Program-made: the position numbers and the translations under genes
In this document: positions 8,682 through 17,570 of the stretch, piece after piece
Layout of the letters: the number at the start of each line of letters is the position of its first letter
Numbering within the stretch: position 1 is the stretch's first letter
Source: Pyrodictium sp.
Lineage (GTDB): Archaea > Thermoproteota > Thermoprotei_A > Sulfolobales > Pyrodictiaceae
Reading direction: 5' to 3'
Assembly (NCBI GenBank): GCA_013540595.1
Contig: JABXKE010000002.1
Span: 1,200,001-1,264,000, forward strand
Length of the DNA stretch: 64,000 nucleotides
The notes under the pieces: model-generated
Databases searched by the model: none
What the model saw: the letters and a program-made list of their open reading frames with translations, nothing else
Told to the model about the DNA's origin: nothing

Positions 8682-9902
8682 CTAATCCTCGTCAAACCTC
8701 TTAGCAGTCAGGGCCAAAGCGCCAGAAGCAAAGCAGCCCAGAGAGGCTATTGAAACCCACGCCTCCAGGGAATACTTGTCCATGACAACTCCCGCTACGG
8801 GTGTCCCAAGAACCCAGCCAAGATTAAATGCGAGGCCATACAGGCTAGAAGCAGTATACCTTATAGAGGGAGGAGTCCTCTTCAATATGTACGTGTTACC
8901 CGACACCATAACCATAGAGTAGAACACGCCAAGCATAGCCTGCGCAACAAGAATACCATAGAGGCCAGAGGCGTGCAGGTAAGCCTGAAAAACAAGCCCA
9001 GTCGCAGCAAGCCCAAGAGAGTAAAAGTAGACCTCCCTACCAGCCACAACAGAGCCAAGAACCATACTCATAATAGCCTGAAAGCCAGGATTAACAGCTA
9101 GCGCAAGCCCAGTGTCAACCGGAGACAACCCCTTAACAGACCTAAACAGTATAGACATCACAGCAAAAACACCACTAGCAAAAAAGTTCCTCAAAACAAG
9201 AGCCAAAACAACAACAAGAACACCAGCAGGCAAACGCCTAAGAACACCAACAACAACAGCCCGGCGAAGCTCAGCACGCGGCCTCCAAACAAACGCAAGA
9301 ACACCAGCCAACAAACTCACAACAGAAGAAGCATAGAATATAGGCGCAAACCCAGCATACTCCAACAACAAGCCACCAGTAACAGAGCCAGAAACCATCC
9401 CAAGACCAGAAAACAAGAGCGTAGCAGCAACACCCCTAACAACACCCAAAACAAACGAGAGATTACCAAGCGCAATAGGAACACTAGTAGCAAGACTAAG
9501 ACCCTGCAAAGCCCTGAGAACCAGGAGCCAATAACCACTGCCAACATGAGGCATCAAAAACGTAGCAACACCATTAACAACCATGCCAACACCAAGAACA
9601 ATATCAGGCCTACCAGTAACATCAGCAACAACACCAGCAAAAAACGTGCTAGGAGTAATAAAGAGGAAATAAACAGTAGCCAAAAGCTGCACAAACGTAT
9701 AACTCATACCAAGCTCCTGCGCAAACAAGGGAAGCCAAAACCCAACAGTACCAATAGAATAAAAGTAAGCAAAAGCAGGCAAACCAGCACAAACAACATC
9801 AACAAGCCTACTCCTAGCCAACCCACTAGCAACCCAGAAACAACACAACAACAAGCAAACCAAAATAAAAGCCATACCACAAACAGAGCAACAATATGAC
9901 AA
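8682..9902 (-). CDS. Major facilitator superfamily transporter
   Basis: Twelve or so hydrophobic helices over 406 residues and the MFS loop motif GVVADVTGRPD between helices 2 and 3 (about residue 88) identify a secondary transporter, probably a drug or metabolite exporter; the substrate is unknown. The open frame starts at TTG 9902; an ATG at 9875 (MAFILV) is an equally good start. It ends 16 bp from the broken ATPase, convergently. The 5' part of the coding strand is strikingly G/T-rich. Confidence 0.85.
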   Translation of the reverse strand: MSYCCSVCGMAFILVCLLLCCFWVASGLARSRLVDVVCAGLPAFAYFYSIGTVGFWLPLFAQELGMSYTFVQLLATVYFLFITPSTFFAGVVADVTGRPDIVLGVGMVVNGVATFLMPHVGSGYWLLVLRALQGLSLATSVPIALGNLSFVLGVVRGVAATLLFSGLGMVSGSVTGGLLLEYAGFAPIFYASSVVSLLAGVLAFVWRPRAELRRAVVVGVLRRLPAGVLVVVLALVLRNFFASGVFAVMSILFRSVKGLSPVDTGLALAVNPGFQAIMSMVLGSVVAGREVYFYSLGLAATGLVFQAYLHASGLYGILVAQAMLGVFYSMVMVSGNTYILKRTPPSIRYTASSLYGLAFNLGWVLGTPVAGVVMDKYSLEAWVSIASLGCFASGALALTAKRFDED

Positions 9903-10039
9903 AGAGCCTGTCTACGCCTTAAACAAGCAGATTAACAACAGTAACACTGGATTTTTGCCGCTAAACATAGTGTTGTTGAAGTACATACAAACCCTTGGAG
10001 ACCCTATAGTAGCATTAAACCAAGCATAAAGATGATCTC

Positions 10040-10824
10040 GTGCGAAAAATGAGGCTTAAACCCATCATAAACAAGGAAAGCTTTATTGCAGCATCACTAT
10101 ACGATATAATCCATATCCCAGCATCACCTTACACTATAGCACCCCACGTTTTCTACACAATAAGCCTAAGCAAACCGCTACACATCGCATACCTCATCGA
10201 GAGACACAAGCTATGGAGTGCTCTCTTCCTCGAACTTATCGGCAAGCCAGATAATCAAACAAACAAAGACAAAGTAGAACGTATTAATGAAGCTACTCCA
10301 AACAATAGAAGTCTTCATGTGAGATGAAATAGAAGAAATATTGCTTAAACTAAGTAGGGACATAGCAAAACTGTATGAAGAAAAGAAAAATGAGATAATA
10401 AACAAGATTAAGAGGATATTCAGCTTCCAAAAGTTATTCAGAGAAGCCTACATCATACTAGGATTTAACCCCTTGCCACAACACAGTTATGGTTCAATAT
10501 TGTACTTTGACAATGACAAAACCATAGTAGCAGTATACGCTAACGATACACAGAAGCCAGAAAAGGTACTCGACATAACAATACACGAAATACTACATGG
10601 CCTTATAAGACTTAATAAAATAAAACTTGAGAGTTCCATCGAAGAATTAATAATAAGTATATCATGTCCACGAGGATATCTATCAAAAACTAATTGGGCT
10701 AACAGATAGCATCGAAGTAGAGGAAATCAAGAATAGATTCAGTAAACATAGCAAAATAGTAAAATTAATAGCCACGTACTACGCCCACGAGGAATACAAC
10801 AAAGATATAAGCATAATTCAATGA
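10040..10824 (+). pseudogene. Decayed AT-rich gene with a HEILH metallopeptidase motif
   Basis: Three frames together read as one protein remnant. Frame one (10040-10327) encodes MRKMRLKPIINKES and onwards. A second frame carries LLQTIEVFM, a stop, then DEIEEILLKLSRD, and runs on through VLDITIHEILHGLIRL (HExxH zinc site) to EELIISIS. After another shift the reading continues with DIYQKLIGLTDSIEVEEI to a stop at 10824. At least two frameshifts and one stop interrupt it. The A+T content is clearly higher than in neighbouring genes, suggesting acquisition from elsewhere. I do not recognise the exact family beyond the zinc-peptidase motif. Confidence 0.55.
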
Positions 10825-11041
10825 ACTTGGATAAGCCACAGAAGAGCAAACAAGGACTTACTTGAAGCTAATAAGGCCGAGCCTCACTCACAATGATAAT
10901 TCCCTTACTATTATAGCTCTTGACTAGTCGATAAAATGATTATCAAAAAAGTGTCAGCACTCAAGACCTTCTTCATTGCTTTTGTTGCTCTGGAGGCGCG
11001 GGGTCATCACTCTGTTTTGCTGTGTTGTCTTTCTTGTTCTT

Positions 11042-11479
11042 TTATTCTCTTCGTACTAGCAGTAGCTCTGTTAGTGTTAGCACTGTGTCTAGGATGTCTC
11101 TTGAGGCTATTACTCCTACTGGTTTTCCTTCCTGGTCTACTACTGGCATGTGTCTTACGTCCATTGTCCGCATTTTCTCTATTACTTCTACTATGTCTGT
11201 GTCTGGTGTGACTGTTATTGGGTTCTCACTCATTACCTCCCATACCTCTCGTTGTGTGGGGTCCCATCCTTGTGAGGTTGCGAATACTATGTCTCTTTCT
11301 GTGATTATTCCTCTTAGTTTGCCTTCTTCGTCTACTACGAGTAGGCTTCCTATGCGTTTTTCTATCATTGTTTTTGCTGCTTCGACTAGTTTTGTGTTGA
11401 GCTTTGTTGTTATTGGTGGCTGGGTCATTATGTCTTCTGCTCTGAGGGGTAGTTTTCTCCTCTTCTTTAGGAGTATCAT
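11042..11479 (-). CDS. Two-CBS-domain protein
   Basis: A stand-alone pair of CBS domains (Bateman module) that binds adenine nucleotides and usually acts as an energy sensor. CBS1 spans about residues 17-70 (AEDIMTQPPITTKLN to GIITERDIV) and CBS2 about 80-135 (VMSENPITVTPDTD to GVIASRDILD). The length of 145 residues is typical. Divergent from the large ATPase gene starting at 11639, so the 160-bp spacer probably holds both promoters. No effector domain is attached. Confidence 0.9.
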   Translation of the reverse strand: MILLKKRRKLPLRAEDIMTQPPITTKLNTKLVEAAKTMIEKRIGSLLVVDEEGKLRGIITERDIVFATSQGWDPTQREVWEVMSENPITVTPDTDIVEVIEKMRTMDVRHMPVVDQEGKPVGVIASRDILDTVLTLTELLLVRRE

Positions 11480-11638
11480 GTTGTTCTACACCATTTATAC
11501 TGTTTTTGTTGTGAGGGTTAAAGAGTTGCTTGTTTAATATTTTCGTGTTAACACTATTCTTTTTGGTGTGGCAGGTGTCCTAGGGCTTAAACGAGCTGTC
11601 AATGCTCCTATTAGAAGTACTCTGTTCTGGGGTCTTGT

Positions 11639-14305
11639 TTGGGTTCAGTGCGGTGCTTTGGTTCTGGCTGGTGTGACTATAGTAGAGAGCATGAGGCTGT
11701 TAGGCGTAGTGTTGAGGGCCTAGTGGAGTCCTATGTTAGGGGGTCTTCTAGTGAGTACTGGATGCCAGTGGTAGTGGCTCCTTATGGGAGTGGTAAGACT
11801 GCTCTCCTGAGGCACCTGGAATGGTTTTGCCGGGAGAGGCTTGGCGTGGGGGCTGCACGGGTTGAGTTCTCTTCTCTGGTGAACTTTATCCTTGAGCGTT
11901 ATGGTAGTATCCACGAGTCTGACTTGCCACGCGTTGTCGAGGAGTATGTATCAGAGGTCCTCAGGGCTAGGGAGGGCCTCTTTGTCCTCCTTGTCGACGA
12001 GGTTGAGGAGAGCTATGATATTTTCCGTGGTGTTGTAGAGCACGAGACTAGTCCTTTGAGGGGTCTTGCTGAGGCTATCCGTAACCGGTCTACTAGGGTC
12101 TACGTTGTCCTGGCTCTTGGCCCGTCTTCAACGCTTAAAGAAGCCGTCTTTGGGCCTGTGGCGTGGAGGAGTAGGATCTATACTATCCCCCTGCTCCCGA
12201 AGAAGATTATTGAAGAGGAGATAGCAAGCCTTGTAGGCTCTAGCGAGTTCTTGGGGCTTCTAGCGAACATGGTTTGGTGGGCTTCGAAGGGCCGTGTTGC
12301 TTGGGCCCGCTTCCTGCTTGACACGGTTGTCCCAGAGCTGCTCAAAGCTCTTGATAGGGGTTCAGACCATGTAGACTCTCTGCTAACAAGCAATGAGGCT
12401 CTCACGCGTGAGATTGTTGATGGTGTCCCACTCTTTGATAGGCAGGGCTACCGTGAGCTACGCAGGTTTGTTGACCAGCCTGGGCTAGTTCCTGTGCTTG
12501 CTGTGCTTGTGGGTCCTGTGCCGCGTAGTATTGTGTCTAGGGTGGCTGGCGTAGACGCCTATGCTGTGGGCCCTATAGTGGGCTCTACGCGGCTCGGCGT
12601 GAAGCTGCGCGACTTCCTCGACGAGGTGGCTGCCTGGGCTGAGAAGACCGCTAAGATAAGGGACTTTAGTGAGCACGACCTGGAGCACGCTTTGTCGCTT
12701 CTTGAACACGTTTTCCAGGCCTTATCCTACGAGGAGTACTTGCCCTATGACCCACAGTTTCTACGTGAAGCCCTGAGTGTCGCCGCCGACTTGGCCCGCG
12801 AGATCTACAATGGTGAGCCAGGCGTTGTTAGGGTCATAGAGAGCATTAACCCAGACATAATTGCTCCGGAGCCCGTAAGACTCCCAGAGCCCGTGGTGTA
12901 CCTTCGGCCTAGCGCTATAGCAAGGATATACCCTGTAGCTGGGAGCAGCCCCATTGTAGGCTGCGCAAAGAAGAGTACAGTTGATACCCTGATTAAGACT
13001 GTTGAGGATCTAGCACCAGAGGAGCTTACCGAGTACTGGAGAAAGGCGAGTGAAGCTATAGGGCTTAAGGCTCTTGAAGAGAAGCGTGGCGTACGCGTAT
13101 ACGTTGCGCCTCTCTCGGCGCTAGAGAAACTGGTTCCATACCTTGCATGCGAACATGTTGGAGCTGGTAACGTTGTTGTGGTCGTTTTGGATGCTCAGAA
13201 CAATGCTGAGCCAGTGGGGAATGCTGCTGTCTCAGTTCTCGAGGATCTAGGAATTACTGTTGCTAGAGCTGGCGCTAGACTGAGCATGTTTGTGTACTCA
13301 CTACTATTCAACCAGGCTATAGGGCTCCAGAACTGCTCCATAGAGGCTCTCGGCCCGAGTGATAGGAGAACAGTGAGTATCTACGTAGAACTCCTCAAGA
13401 GCCTCGTACTAGAAGCACTGGCTTCAAGGAGGCAGGGGCTACTAGAGAGGGTCCGAGAGAAGCTCGTAAGGCTCGAAGAGAGGCTCCCAGACAGCCTCAT
13501 AGCCCACTTAGCAGTAATGGTTGAAGAGAAGGGTGCTGAGGGCCTAGCAGAAGAGATCGAGAAGACAGCAAGCGAGTATAGGAACGTTGCACACGTCGTA
13601 GACAAGATAACGCGTATAGCTGGGCCAGCACATGCCGCAGACATCCCAGAGAGAGCACTTAGGGAGCTCGCAGAAGCCGTTCGCGCGCTTGCAAGCTCGC
13701 CAATGGCTAGTCTAGCGGGTTCACTGAGCAGCTGCAATGCCTCGACAGGATCAAAAATACTTGACAGCCTGCTTGGCCTCAGCAGGCCAGCCGAGTCTGA
13801 GGCATTGGGCTCAGCGCAGGATAGGCTCATAAAGATACTTGACAGCGCAGCATCTATGCTTGAAGAGCTGCCCGATAAGGGACTATTCAGCGAGTTACGC
13901 CACGCCATTACTACCCTATCATCGTACAAGGGGTCTCCAGTACTATCACTTGCGTGGAGTATTGCCGGTGAGAGTCTTGTAAGACTCGAAGAAAGGCTCC
14001 GCGCACTATTAATGCTCTATACTGGGCTCTTAGACTTAGTTGACAAGCTGCCTAGCAATGTGAGAGAGGAGGTTGTAGGCGCGCTCGTAGGCGACTTAGC
14101 AGGTTCCACAAACCTAGAAGAAGCCATTAGCTATGCGGAGGATGCTAGGAAGAGTATCGAGAAGCTAGTATCCAAGGCTGAGAGCCTCAGTATTGTAGAG
14201 GCTGTAGAGAAGAAGAGGGCAGAGATACTCAATAGGCTCTCACAGATTTTCCATGCAGAACCTCTCATAGCAGAAGAACACGAGGCAAAAGTTGGGTTCG
14301 AGTAA
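11639..14305 (+). CDS. Large P-loop ATPase of unknown function
   Basis: An 888-residue protein. Walker A is APYGSGKTALL (about residue 48) and Walker B is LFVLLVDEVEESYD (about 117), followed by a sensor-like region YVVLALGPSSTLKEAVFG. This resembles STAND/ORC-type or BrxC-like ATPases, but I cannot place it in a named family. Residues beyond about 350 lack recognisable domains; the last 300 are strongly helical and partly coiled coil. No membrane segment. Start TTG 11639, with a GTG at 11648 as an alternative. The next gene begins about 18 bases after the stop, with a strong ribosome-binding site, so the two form a unit. No BREX partners (PglX, PglZ) lie nearby. Confidence 0.65.
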   Translation: MGSVRCFGSGWCDYSREHEAVRRSVEGLVESYVRGSSSEYWMPVVVAPYGSGKTALLRHLEWFCRERLGVGAARVEFSSLVNFILERYGSIHESDLPRVVEEYVSEVLRAREGLFVLLVDEVEESYDIFRGVVEHETSPLRGLAEAIRNRSTRVYVVLALGPSSTLKEAVFGPVAWRSRIYTIPLLPKKIIEEEIASLVGSSEFLGLLANMVWWASKGRVAWARFLLDTVVPELLKALDRGSDHVDSLLTSNEALTREIVDGVPLFDRQGYRELRRFVDQPGLVPVLAVLVGPVPRSIVSRVAGVDAYAVGPIVGSTRLGVKLRDFLDEVAAWAEKTAKIRDFSEHDLEHALSLLEHVFQALSYEEYLPYDPQFLREALSVAADLAREIYNGEPGVVRVIESINPDIIAPEPVRLPEPVVYLRPSAIARIYPVAGSSPIVGCAKKSTVDTLIKTVEDLAPEELTEYWRKASEAIGLKALEEKRGVRVYVAPLSALEKLVPYLACEHVGAGNVVVVVLDAQNNAEPVGNAAVSVLEDLGITVARAGARLSMFVYSLLFNQAIGLQNCSIEALGPSDRRTVSIYVELLKSLVLEALASRRQGLLERVREKLVRLEERLPDSLIAHLAVMVEEKGAEGLAEEIEKTASEYRNVAHVVDKITRIAGPAHAADIPERALRELAEAVRALASSPMASLAGSLSSCNASTGSKILDSLLGLSRPAESEALGSAQDRLIKILDSAASMLEELPDKGLFSELRHAITTLSSYKGSPVLSLAWSIAGESLVRLEERLRALLMLYTGLLDLVDKLPSNVREEVVGALVGDLAGSTNLEEAISYAEDARKSIEKLVSKAESLSIVEAVEKKRAEILNRLSQIFHAEPLIAEEHEAKVGFE

Positions 14306-14323
14306 AAGGAGGTGGTAGGCTCC

Positions 14324-15427
14324 TTGTCTGTTGAAGCTACAGAAAAGACTCTCCCTTCTCTTGTTGAGAAGTACCTGGCTACCATAAGTGAAGCTGAAGA
14401 AGAGGATAAGATGCTTACAGAGCTAGAGCGTATTATTGATACACTAGAATACATTCATAATGCTAGCCCTGAATCACTAAAAGAAGCTTACCCAGAGGCA
14501 CAAAGGCTGCTCGAACTCCTAAAGATAGGGCGGACCCGTGAGGCTTACGAGGGATCGGTGCTTGTCTGTAAGCTTAGTTGCCAGGCCTTCCTCGCCTCTA
14601 TCCTCCGGCGAGACCTTGAAGCTGATATGTGTGTTGAGAAGAGGGCGCTAGAGCTACTCGACAAGGTTCTCGAGGCTGCTGGCCCCCTTAAACCTCTTCT
14701 AGTAACCATGGTGGGGAGCTCTGCTTCAAGGGTCTCAGATGTTGTTGCTAACCTAGCAAAAATCGCGTCGTCGTGGAGGCAGCTAAGCAAGGTGCTTACA
14801 GAGATTTACCGTAGTGCTGTCTACCTTGAGAAGAGTATTGGGCTAAAACGCTCTCACACAGTCTCGCTAGCCATAAGTAGTGTGGAGGGGAGAAAGCCCA
14901 AGGAGGCGCTAGCAGTACTAGGTCATCTCTCCTCACTGCTCTCGAACGCTGTCGCGTCATCACGTCGTCTTGCGCGCTTGCTGACTGAGGCTTCAGAGGC
15001 TACGCGGAGCTGCCGCTCATTCCCAAACACTATGCCTTGCAGGTTTGTGAACGACCTCCTTTCACGCCTTGTGACTGCTAGGACAGAGCTTGAGAAGGCT
15101 ACAAGCTCTAGCCTTGAAGCGCTTGCTGCGACACTAGCATCTATAGAGAAGAAGGTTAGAGAAGCTGAGAAAGAGGTACGGAACCTCTTCATGCTCGCGT
15201 CAAGACTTGATGGTAAAGAGCCGGGATCCCTTGATGAAGCTGTTAATAAGGCTATGTTGCTACTCAGGAAACATGAGGTAACACCAGAGGAGGAAGATGT
15301 TGTGCTAATGCTTGTGAAAGGTGTTACAATAGACATAATGGATCTCCACAAAAAGAATCCTCGATACTCTAGGGCAGCATTGAAGATGTGCATTAAAGGA
15401 CTGGCCCAATGTACAGTTACACTCTAA
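14324..15427 (+). CDS. Helical/coiled-coil partner of the large ATPase
   Basis: A roughly 367-residue, almost wholly alpha-helical protein with heptad-like stretches (for example SSSLEALAATLASIEKKV) and no catalytic motif that I can see. AGGAGGTGG at about 14307-14315 is a near-perfect ribosome-binding site about 9 bases before TTG 14324. A GTG at 14312 lies inside that site and is less likely. Immediate linkage to the ATPase suggests that the products form a complex, as in SMC/kleisin-like or MukB-like arrangements. That analogy is speculative; the family is unknown to me. Confidence 0.6.
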   Translation: MSVEATEKTLPSLVEKYLATISEAEEEDKMLTELERIIDTLEYIHNASPESLKEAYPEAQRLLELLKIGRTREAYEGSVLVCKLSCQAFLASILRRDLEADMCVEKRALELLDKVLEAAGPLKPLLVTMVGSSASRVSDVVANLAKIASSWRQLSKVLTEIYRSAVYLEKSIGLKRSHTVSLAISSVEGRKPKEALAVLGHLSSLLSNAVASSRRLARLLTEASEATRSCRSFPNTMPCRFVNDLLSRLVTARTELEKATSSSLEALAATLASIEKKVREAEKEVRNLFMLASRLDGKEPGSLDEAVNKAMLLLRKHEVTPEEEDVVLMLVKGVTIDIMDLHKKNPRYSRAALKMCIKGLAQCTVTL

Positions 15428-15479
15428 CCCCTTCGCTAGCATGGATTGCAAGTAGACACCATAACGCATAAAGAGAGAA

Positions 15480-15842
15480 CTAGGCCCCCATCTTTGCTAG
15501 TCTCTCAACACCAAGACTTGTCTGTGCAACTAGGAGCTTTTCCTTGGCCTTAAACTTCTCTACTAGCTCCTCGAGACTCCTAGCAAAAACATAGAAACCG
15601 TAAGGATTGAAGAATACATCACTGCAATGCCACATATAGGGCTTTACTAGCCTCTCAGCAACAAGCTTAGCATACACCCAATTCCTATAAGTGCTAAATG
15701 CTATGAGAAGAGGTAGACTGCGATCACAATAGTACAACACACACTCGCCCCCCTCCTCAGCCACCATGGCCTTTTCGCAGAAACCGCTCCTCAAGAGCAC
15801 CTCTTTAAGCTCGCTGTGCAGACTCAACAGTACCCACCCCAC
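15480..15842 (-). CDS. Small protein of unknown function
   Basis: A 120-residue protein with a mixed alpha/beta pattern and three or four cysteines, no signal peptide and no recognised motif. It begins with MGWVLLSLHSELKE and has a central aromatic stretch (VKPYMWHCSDVFFNPYGF). It lies downstream of the ABC ATPase on the same strand with a 54-bp gap, so the two may share a transcript. Function unknown. Confidence 0.5.
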   Translation of the reverse strand: MGWVLLSLHSELKEVLLRSGFCEKAMVAEEGGECVLYYCDRSLPLLIAFSTYRNWVYAKLVAERLVKPYMWHCSDVFFNPYGFYVFARSLEELVEKFKAKEKLLVAQTSLGVERLAKMGA

Positions 15843-15895
15843 AGACGCGGTATCTGCTCAAACAAAATATGGTTAGTACACTAAGATATGTATAG

Positions 15896-16681
15896 TTAAG
15901 GGCTTCTAACCATGTGCTGGTCAGGTATGTAGTAGTTCTCTACATAAGTTATAGCTTCGCCATAAACTCTACGTAGAACATCCTTGCGTAGAACGTCTTC
16001 CGGTTTGCCGGCTGCCACAACAGCTTTATTTAAGAGAACTATCACGTTAGTGTTCTCCAACAACAAGAGAGGGTCATGGCTTGTTAGTATTACGAGCTTC
16101 TTTTCTGCAAGCCTAGCTATAAGCCTTGATATCTCATGTTTACCAACGGGATCTACTGATGATAAAGGCTCATCAAGCACTAGAATAGGCGGATCATGGA
16201 CTAGTGCTCGGGCTATCATGCTACGCTGAAGTTGGCCCCCACTAAGTTCTACGAGCCTCTTAGACCAAACACTTTCATCTAGCCCAACTACCCTAAGTAC
16301 TCTAGCTGCCTTCTCCCTAGTCTCCTTATTGGATAGCCGCGGCCACCTCCTATGCCTAAGAAGGAGCTCTAGCTCTACAAACTCTAGCACATTAAGCGGG
16401 TAGTGTTGATCAAGCATGGTGAGCTGAGGCACATAACCTATCATCCTTCCCGCCTGCTGGGGCCTACCAGTAACATCAACACCATTCACAACTACGCGTC
16501 CACGCCGCGGCTTAACGAGTCCAAGGATGACTCTCAGCAGCGTGGTTTTCCCTGCGCCATTAGGTCCTATCACTTGTACTAGCCCAGCACCTCTAAATGC
16601 TAGGTTGACCCCGCTGAGAACGTGTTGGCCTTTATAATCAACATAAACGCCTTCTACCGGCCTTCTTAGACGCCCCCACGC
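15896..16681 (-). CDS. ABC transporter ATP-binding protein with disturbed 5' end
   Basis: ATPase of a metal-type (ZnuC/MntB-like) ABC importer. Walker A is IGPNGAGKTTLL, the signature LSGGQLQRSMIARAL and Walker B PPILVLDEPLSSVD. A GTG start at 16573 would place Walker A at residue 2, which is too short for the fold. The same frame stays open upstream to 16681 and encodes the missing N-terminal strand (VEGVYVDYKGQHVLSGVNL), but contains no ATG, GTG or TTG. The open frame ends at the border of the replicon-like segment, so the native start may have been removed. No permease or binding-protein gene is adjacent. Confidence 0.75.
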   Translation of the reverse strand, partial: AWGRLRRPVEGVYVDYKGQHVLSGVNLAFRGAGLVQVIGPNGAGKTTLLRVILGLVKPRRGRVVVNGVDVTGRPQQAGRMIGYVPQLTMLDQHYPLNVLEFVELELLLRHRRWPRLSNKETREKAARVLRVVGLDESVWSKRLVELSGGQLQRSMIARALVHDPPILVLDEPLSSVDPVGKHEISRLIARLAEKKLVILTSHDPLLLLENTNVIVLLNKAVVAAGKPEDVLRKDVLRRVYGEAITYVENYYIPDQHMVRSP

Positions 16682-16703
16682 TCAGGTCGCCCCTTTCGGG
16701 AGC

Positions 16704-17018
16704 TCACGCGGGCCACAACATCTCTACAACAGCAGAGATCAGGGTTAGCTTCTTCTTGTTTGGGCATAGGAAGGGCCTTCTATCCCAGGGCTTGCACACC
16801 TTCAGCAATCCGAGCCGGCGCAGCCGCTGAGTTACCCACTTCGCAGTACCCGAGACCTTGTGGGCCTCGCTGAGGGGGATCATCTTCAAGTTGCTATTAG
16901 CTATGCGCTCGAGTATCACAGCACAAGCACGCAAGCTCTCCTCGCCTCGAAAGCCCAGGAACTCGCAGAAACTAGCCCAGGGCTCTTTTGCACCTGGGGA
17001 AACCATACTCTCTGGCAT
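16704..17018 (-). CDS. Winged-helix protein of the replicon-like segment
   Basis: About 104 residues. The C-terminal half reads as a winged helix-turn-helix (IPLSEAHKVSGTAKWVTQRL then LGLLKV), so a DNA-binding regulator or replication accessory protein is likely. I prefer ATG 17018 because GGGGAGGGG lies 5 bases upstream, with a TATA-like GGTATAAC about 15-20 bases further. The open frame could be extended to a GTG at 17048. It sits between the truncated ABC gene and the iteron region, and probably belongs with the helicase gene as a small mobile replicon. Confidence 0.6.
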   Translation of the reverse strand: MPESMVSPGAKEPWASFCEFLGFRGEESLRACAVILERIANSNLKMIPLSEAHKVSGTAKWVTQRLRRLGLLKVCKPWDRRPFLCPNKKKLTLISAVVEMLWPA

Positions 17019-17157
17019 AGAAACCCCTCCCCGGTTATACCTCTGCACCCCCGCACCTAGTAAACTTTTCTATGCGAGAACCCCGAGTTTGGGGGAAATT
17101 AGCCTGCTAGCGTGCCAGAAACCCCCCGAAAAGTTGTACTCGCATAGAACCCCTATG
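17010..17157. promoter_or_regulatory. Operator-like repeats upstream of the winged-helix gene
   Basis: The sequence GCATAGAA(A)CCCC occurs at about 17014-17027 and again near 17141-17153, and TATGCGAG near 17070 faces CTCGCATA near 17138 as an inverted repeat. These are likely binding sites for a regulator, possibly the adjacent winged-helix protein. The assignment is inferred from position and symmetry only. Confidence 0.4.
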
Positions 17158-17269
17158 CCACACACCACAAGAACCCCAGGACAAGAGCTCTCCCACACTC
17201 TCCCACAAGCACAGCCTCGAGAGCCCTCTATAGCCAAGCTCTTAGCTTACATAATTTTTCTCTCTACAA

Positions 17270-17546
17270 GGTTGAAGTGGTTGAATGGGTTGAATGGTTG
17301 AATGGTTGAATCGGTTGAATGTGCGCTCTGGTTAGCGAGAGAGTTAAGCGGGTGTGCTCTCAGAGAGGATTCAACCATCAACCACAATAGTGGGTGAGAT
17401 TTCCCACTAAGAGGAAATGAATTTGTTTCATGGTGTGGTTGAATGAACTAGTTAGAAGGTTGAAAAAACATATCATGGAGTTGAATGCAGAGGTTGAATG
17501 AATCAAAAAAGAGGTTGAAAGACAGGTTAGCGGTTGAATGAACTAG
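17270..17546. repeat. Iteron-like GGTTGAAT repeats (putative replication origin)
   Basis: GGTTGAA(T) occurs six times between 17270 and 17320 at 8-9 base spacing, then at 17437, 17458, 17492, 17513 and 17532, with one inverted copy (ATTCAACC) at 17369. The longer form GGTTGAATGAACTAG occurs twice (17437 and 17532). The region from 17320 to 17560 is AT-rich. Iteron clusters next to a helicase gene are typical of plasmid or viral origins. This fills most of the gene-free stretch 17019-17570. Confidence 0.7.
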
Positions 17547-17570
17547 AAAAAGTTGAAGGTGGGTGCGCAG

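Noticed and set aside
9112-9899. Long open frames opposite the MFS gene
   Set aside because: Low-complexity Thr/Asn-rich translations caused by G/T-rich codons on the true coding strand.
11639-15427. BREX defence island
   Set aside because: The ATPase is somewhat BrxC-like in layout, but PglX, PglZ and other BREX genes are absent.
17270-17546. CRISPR-like repeats
   Set aside because: The repeat unit is only 7-8 bases with irregular spacing and no spacers of uniform length; iterons explain it better.
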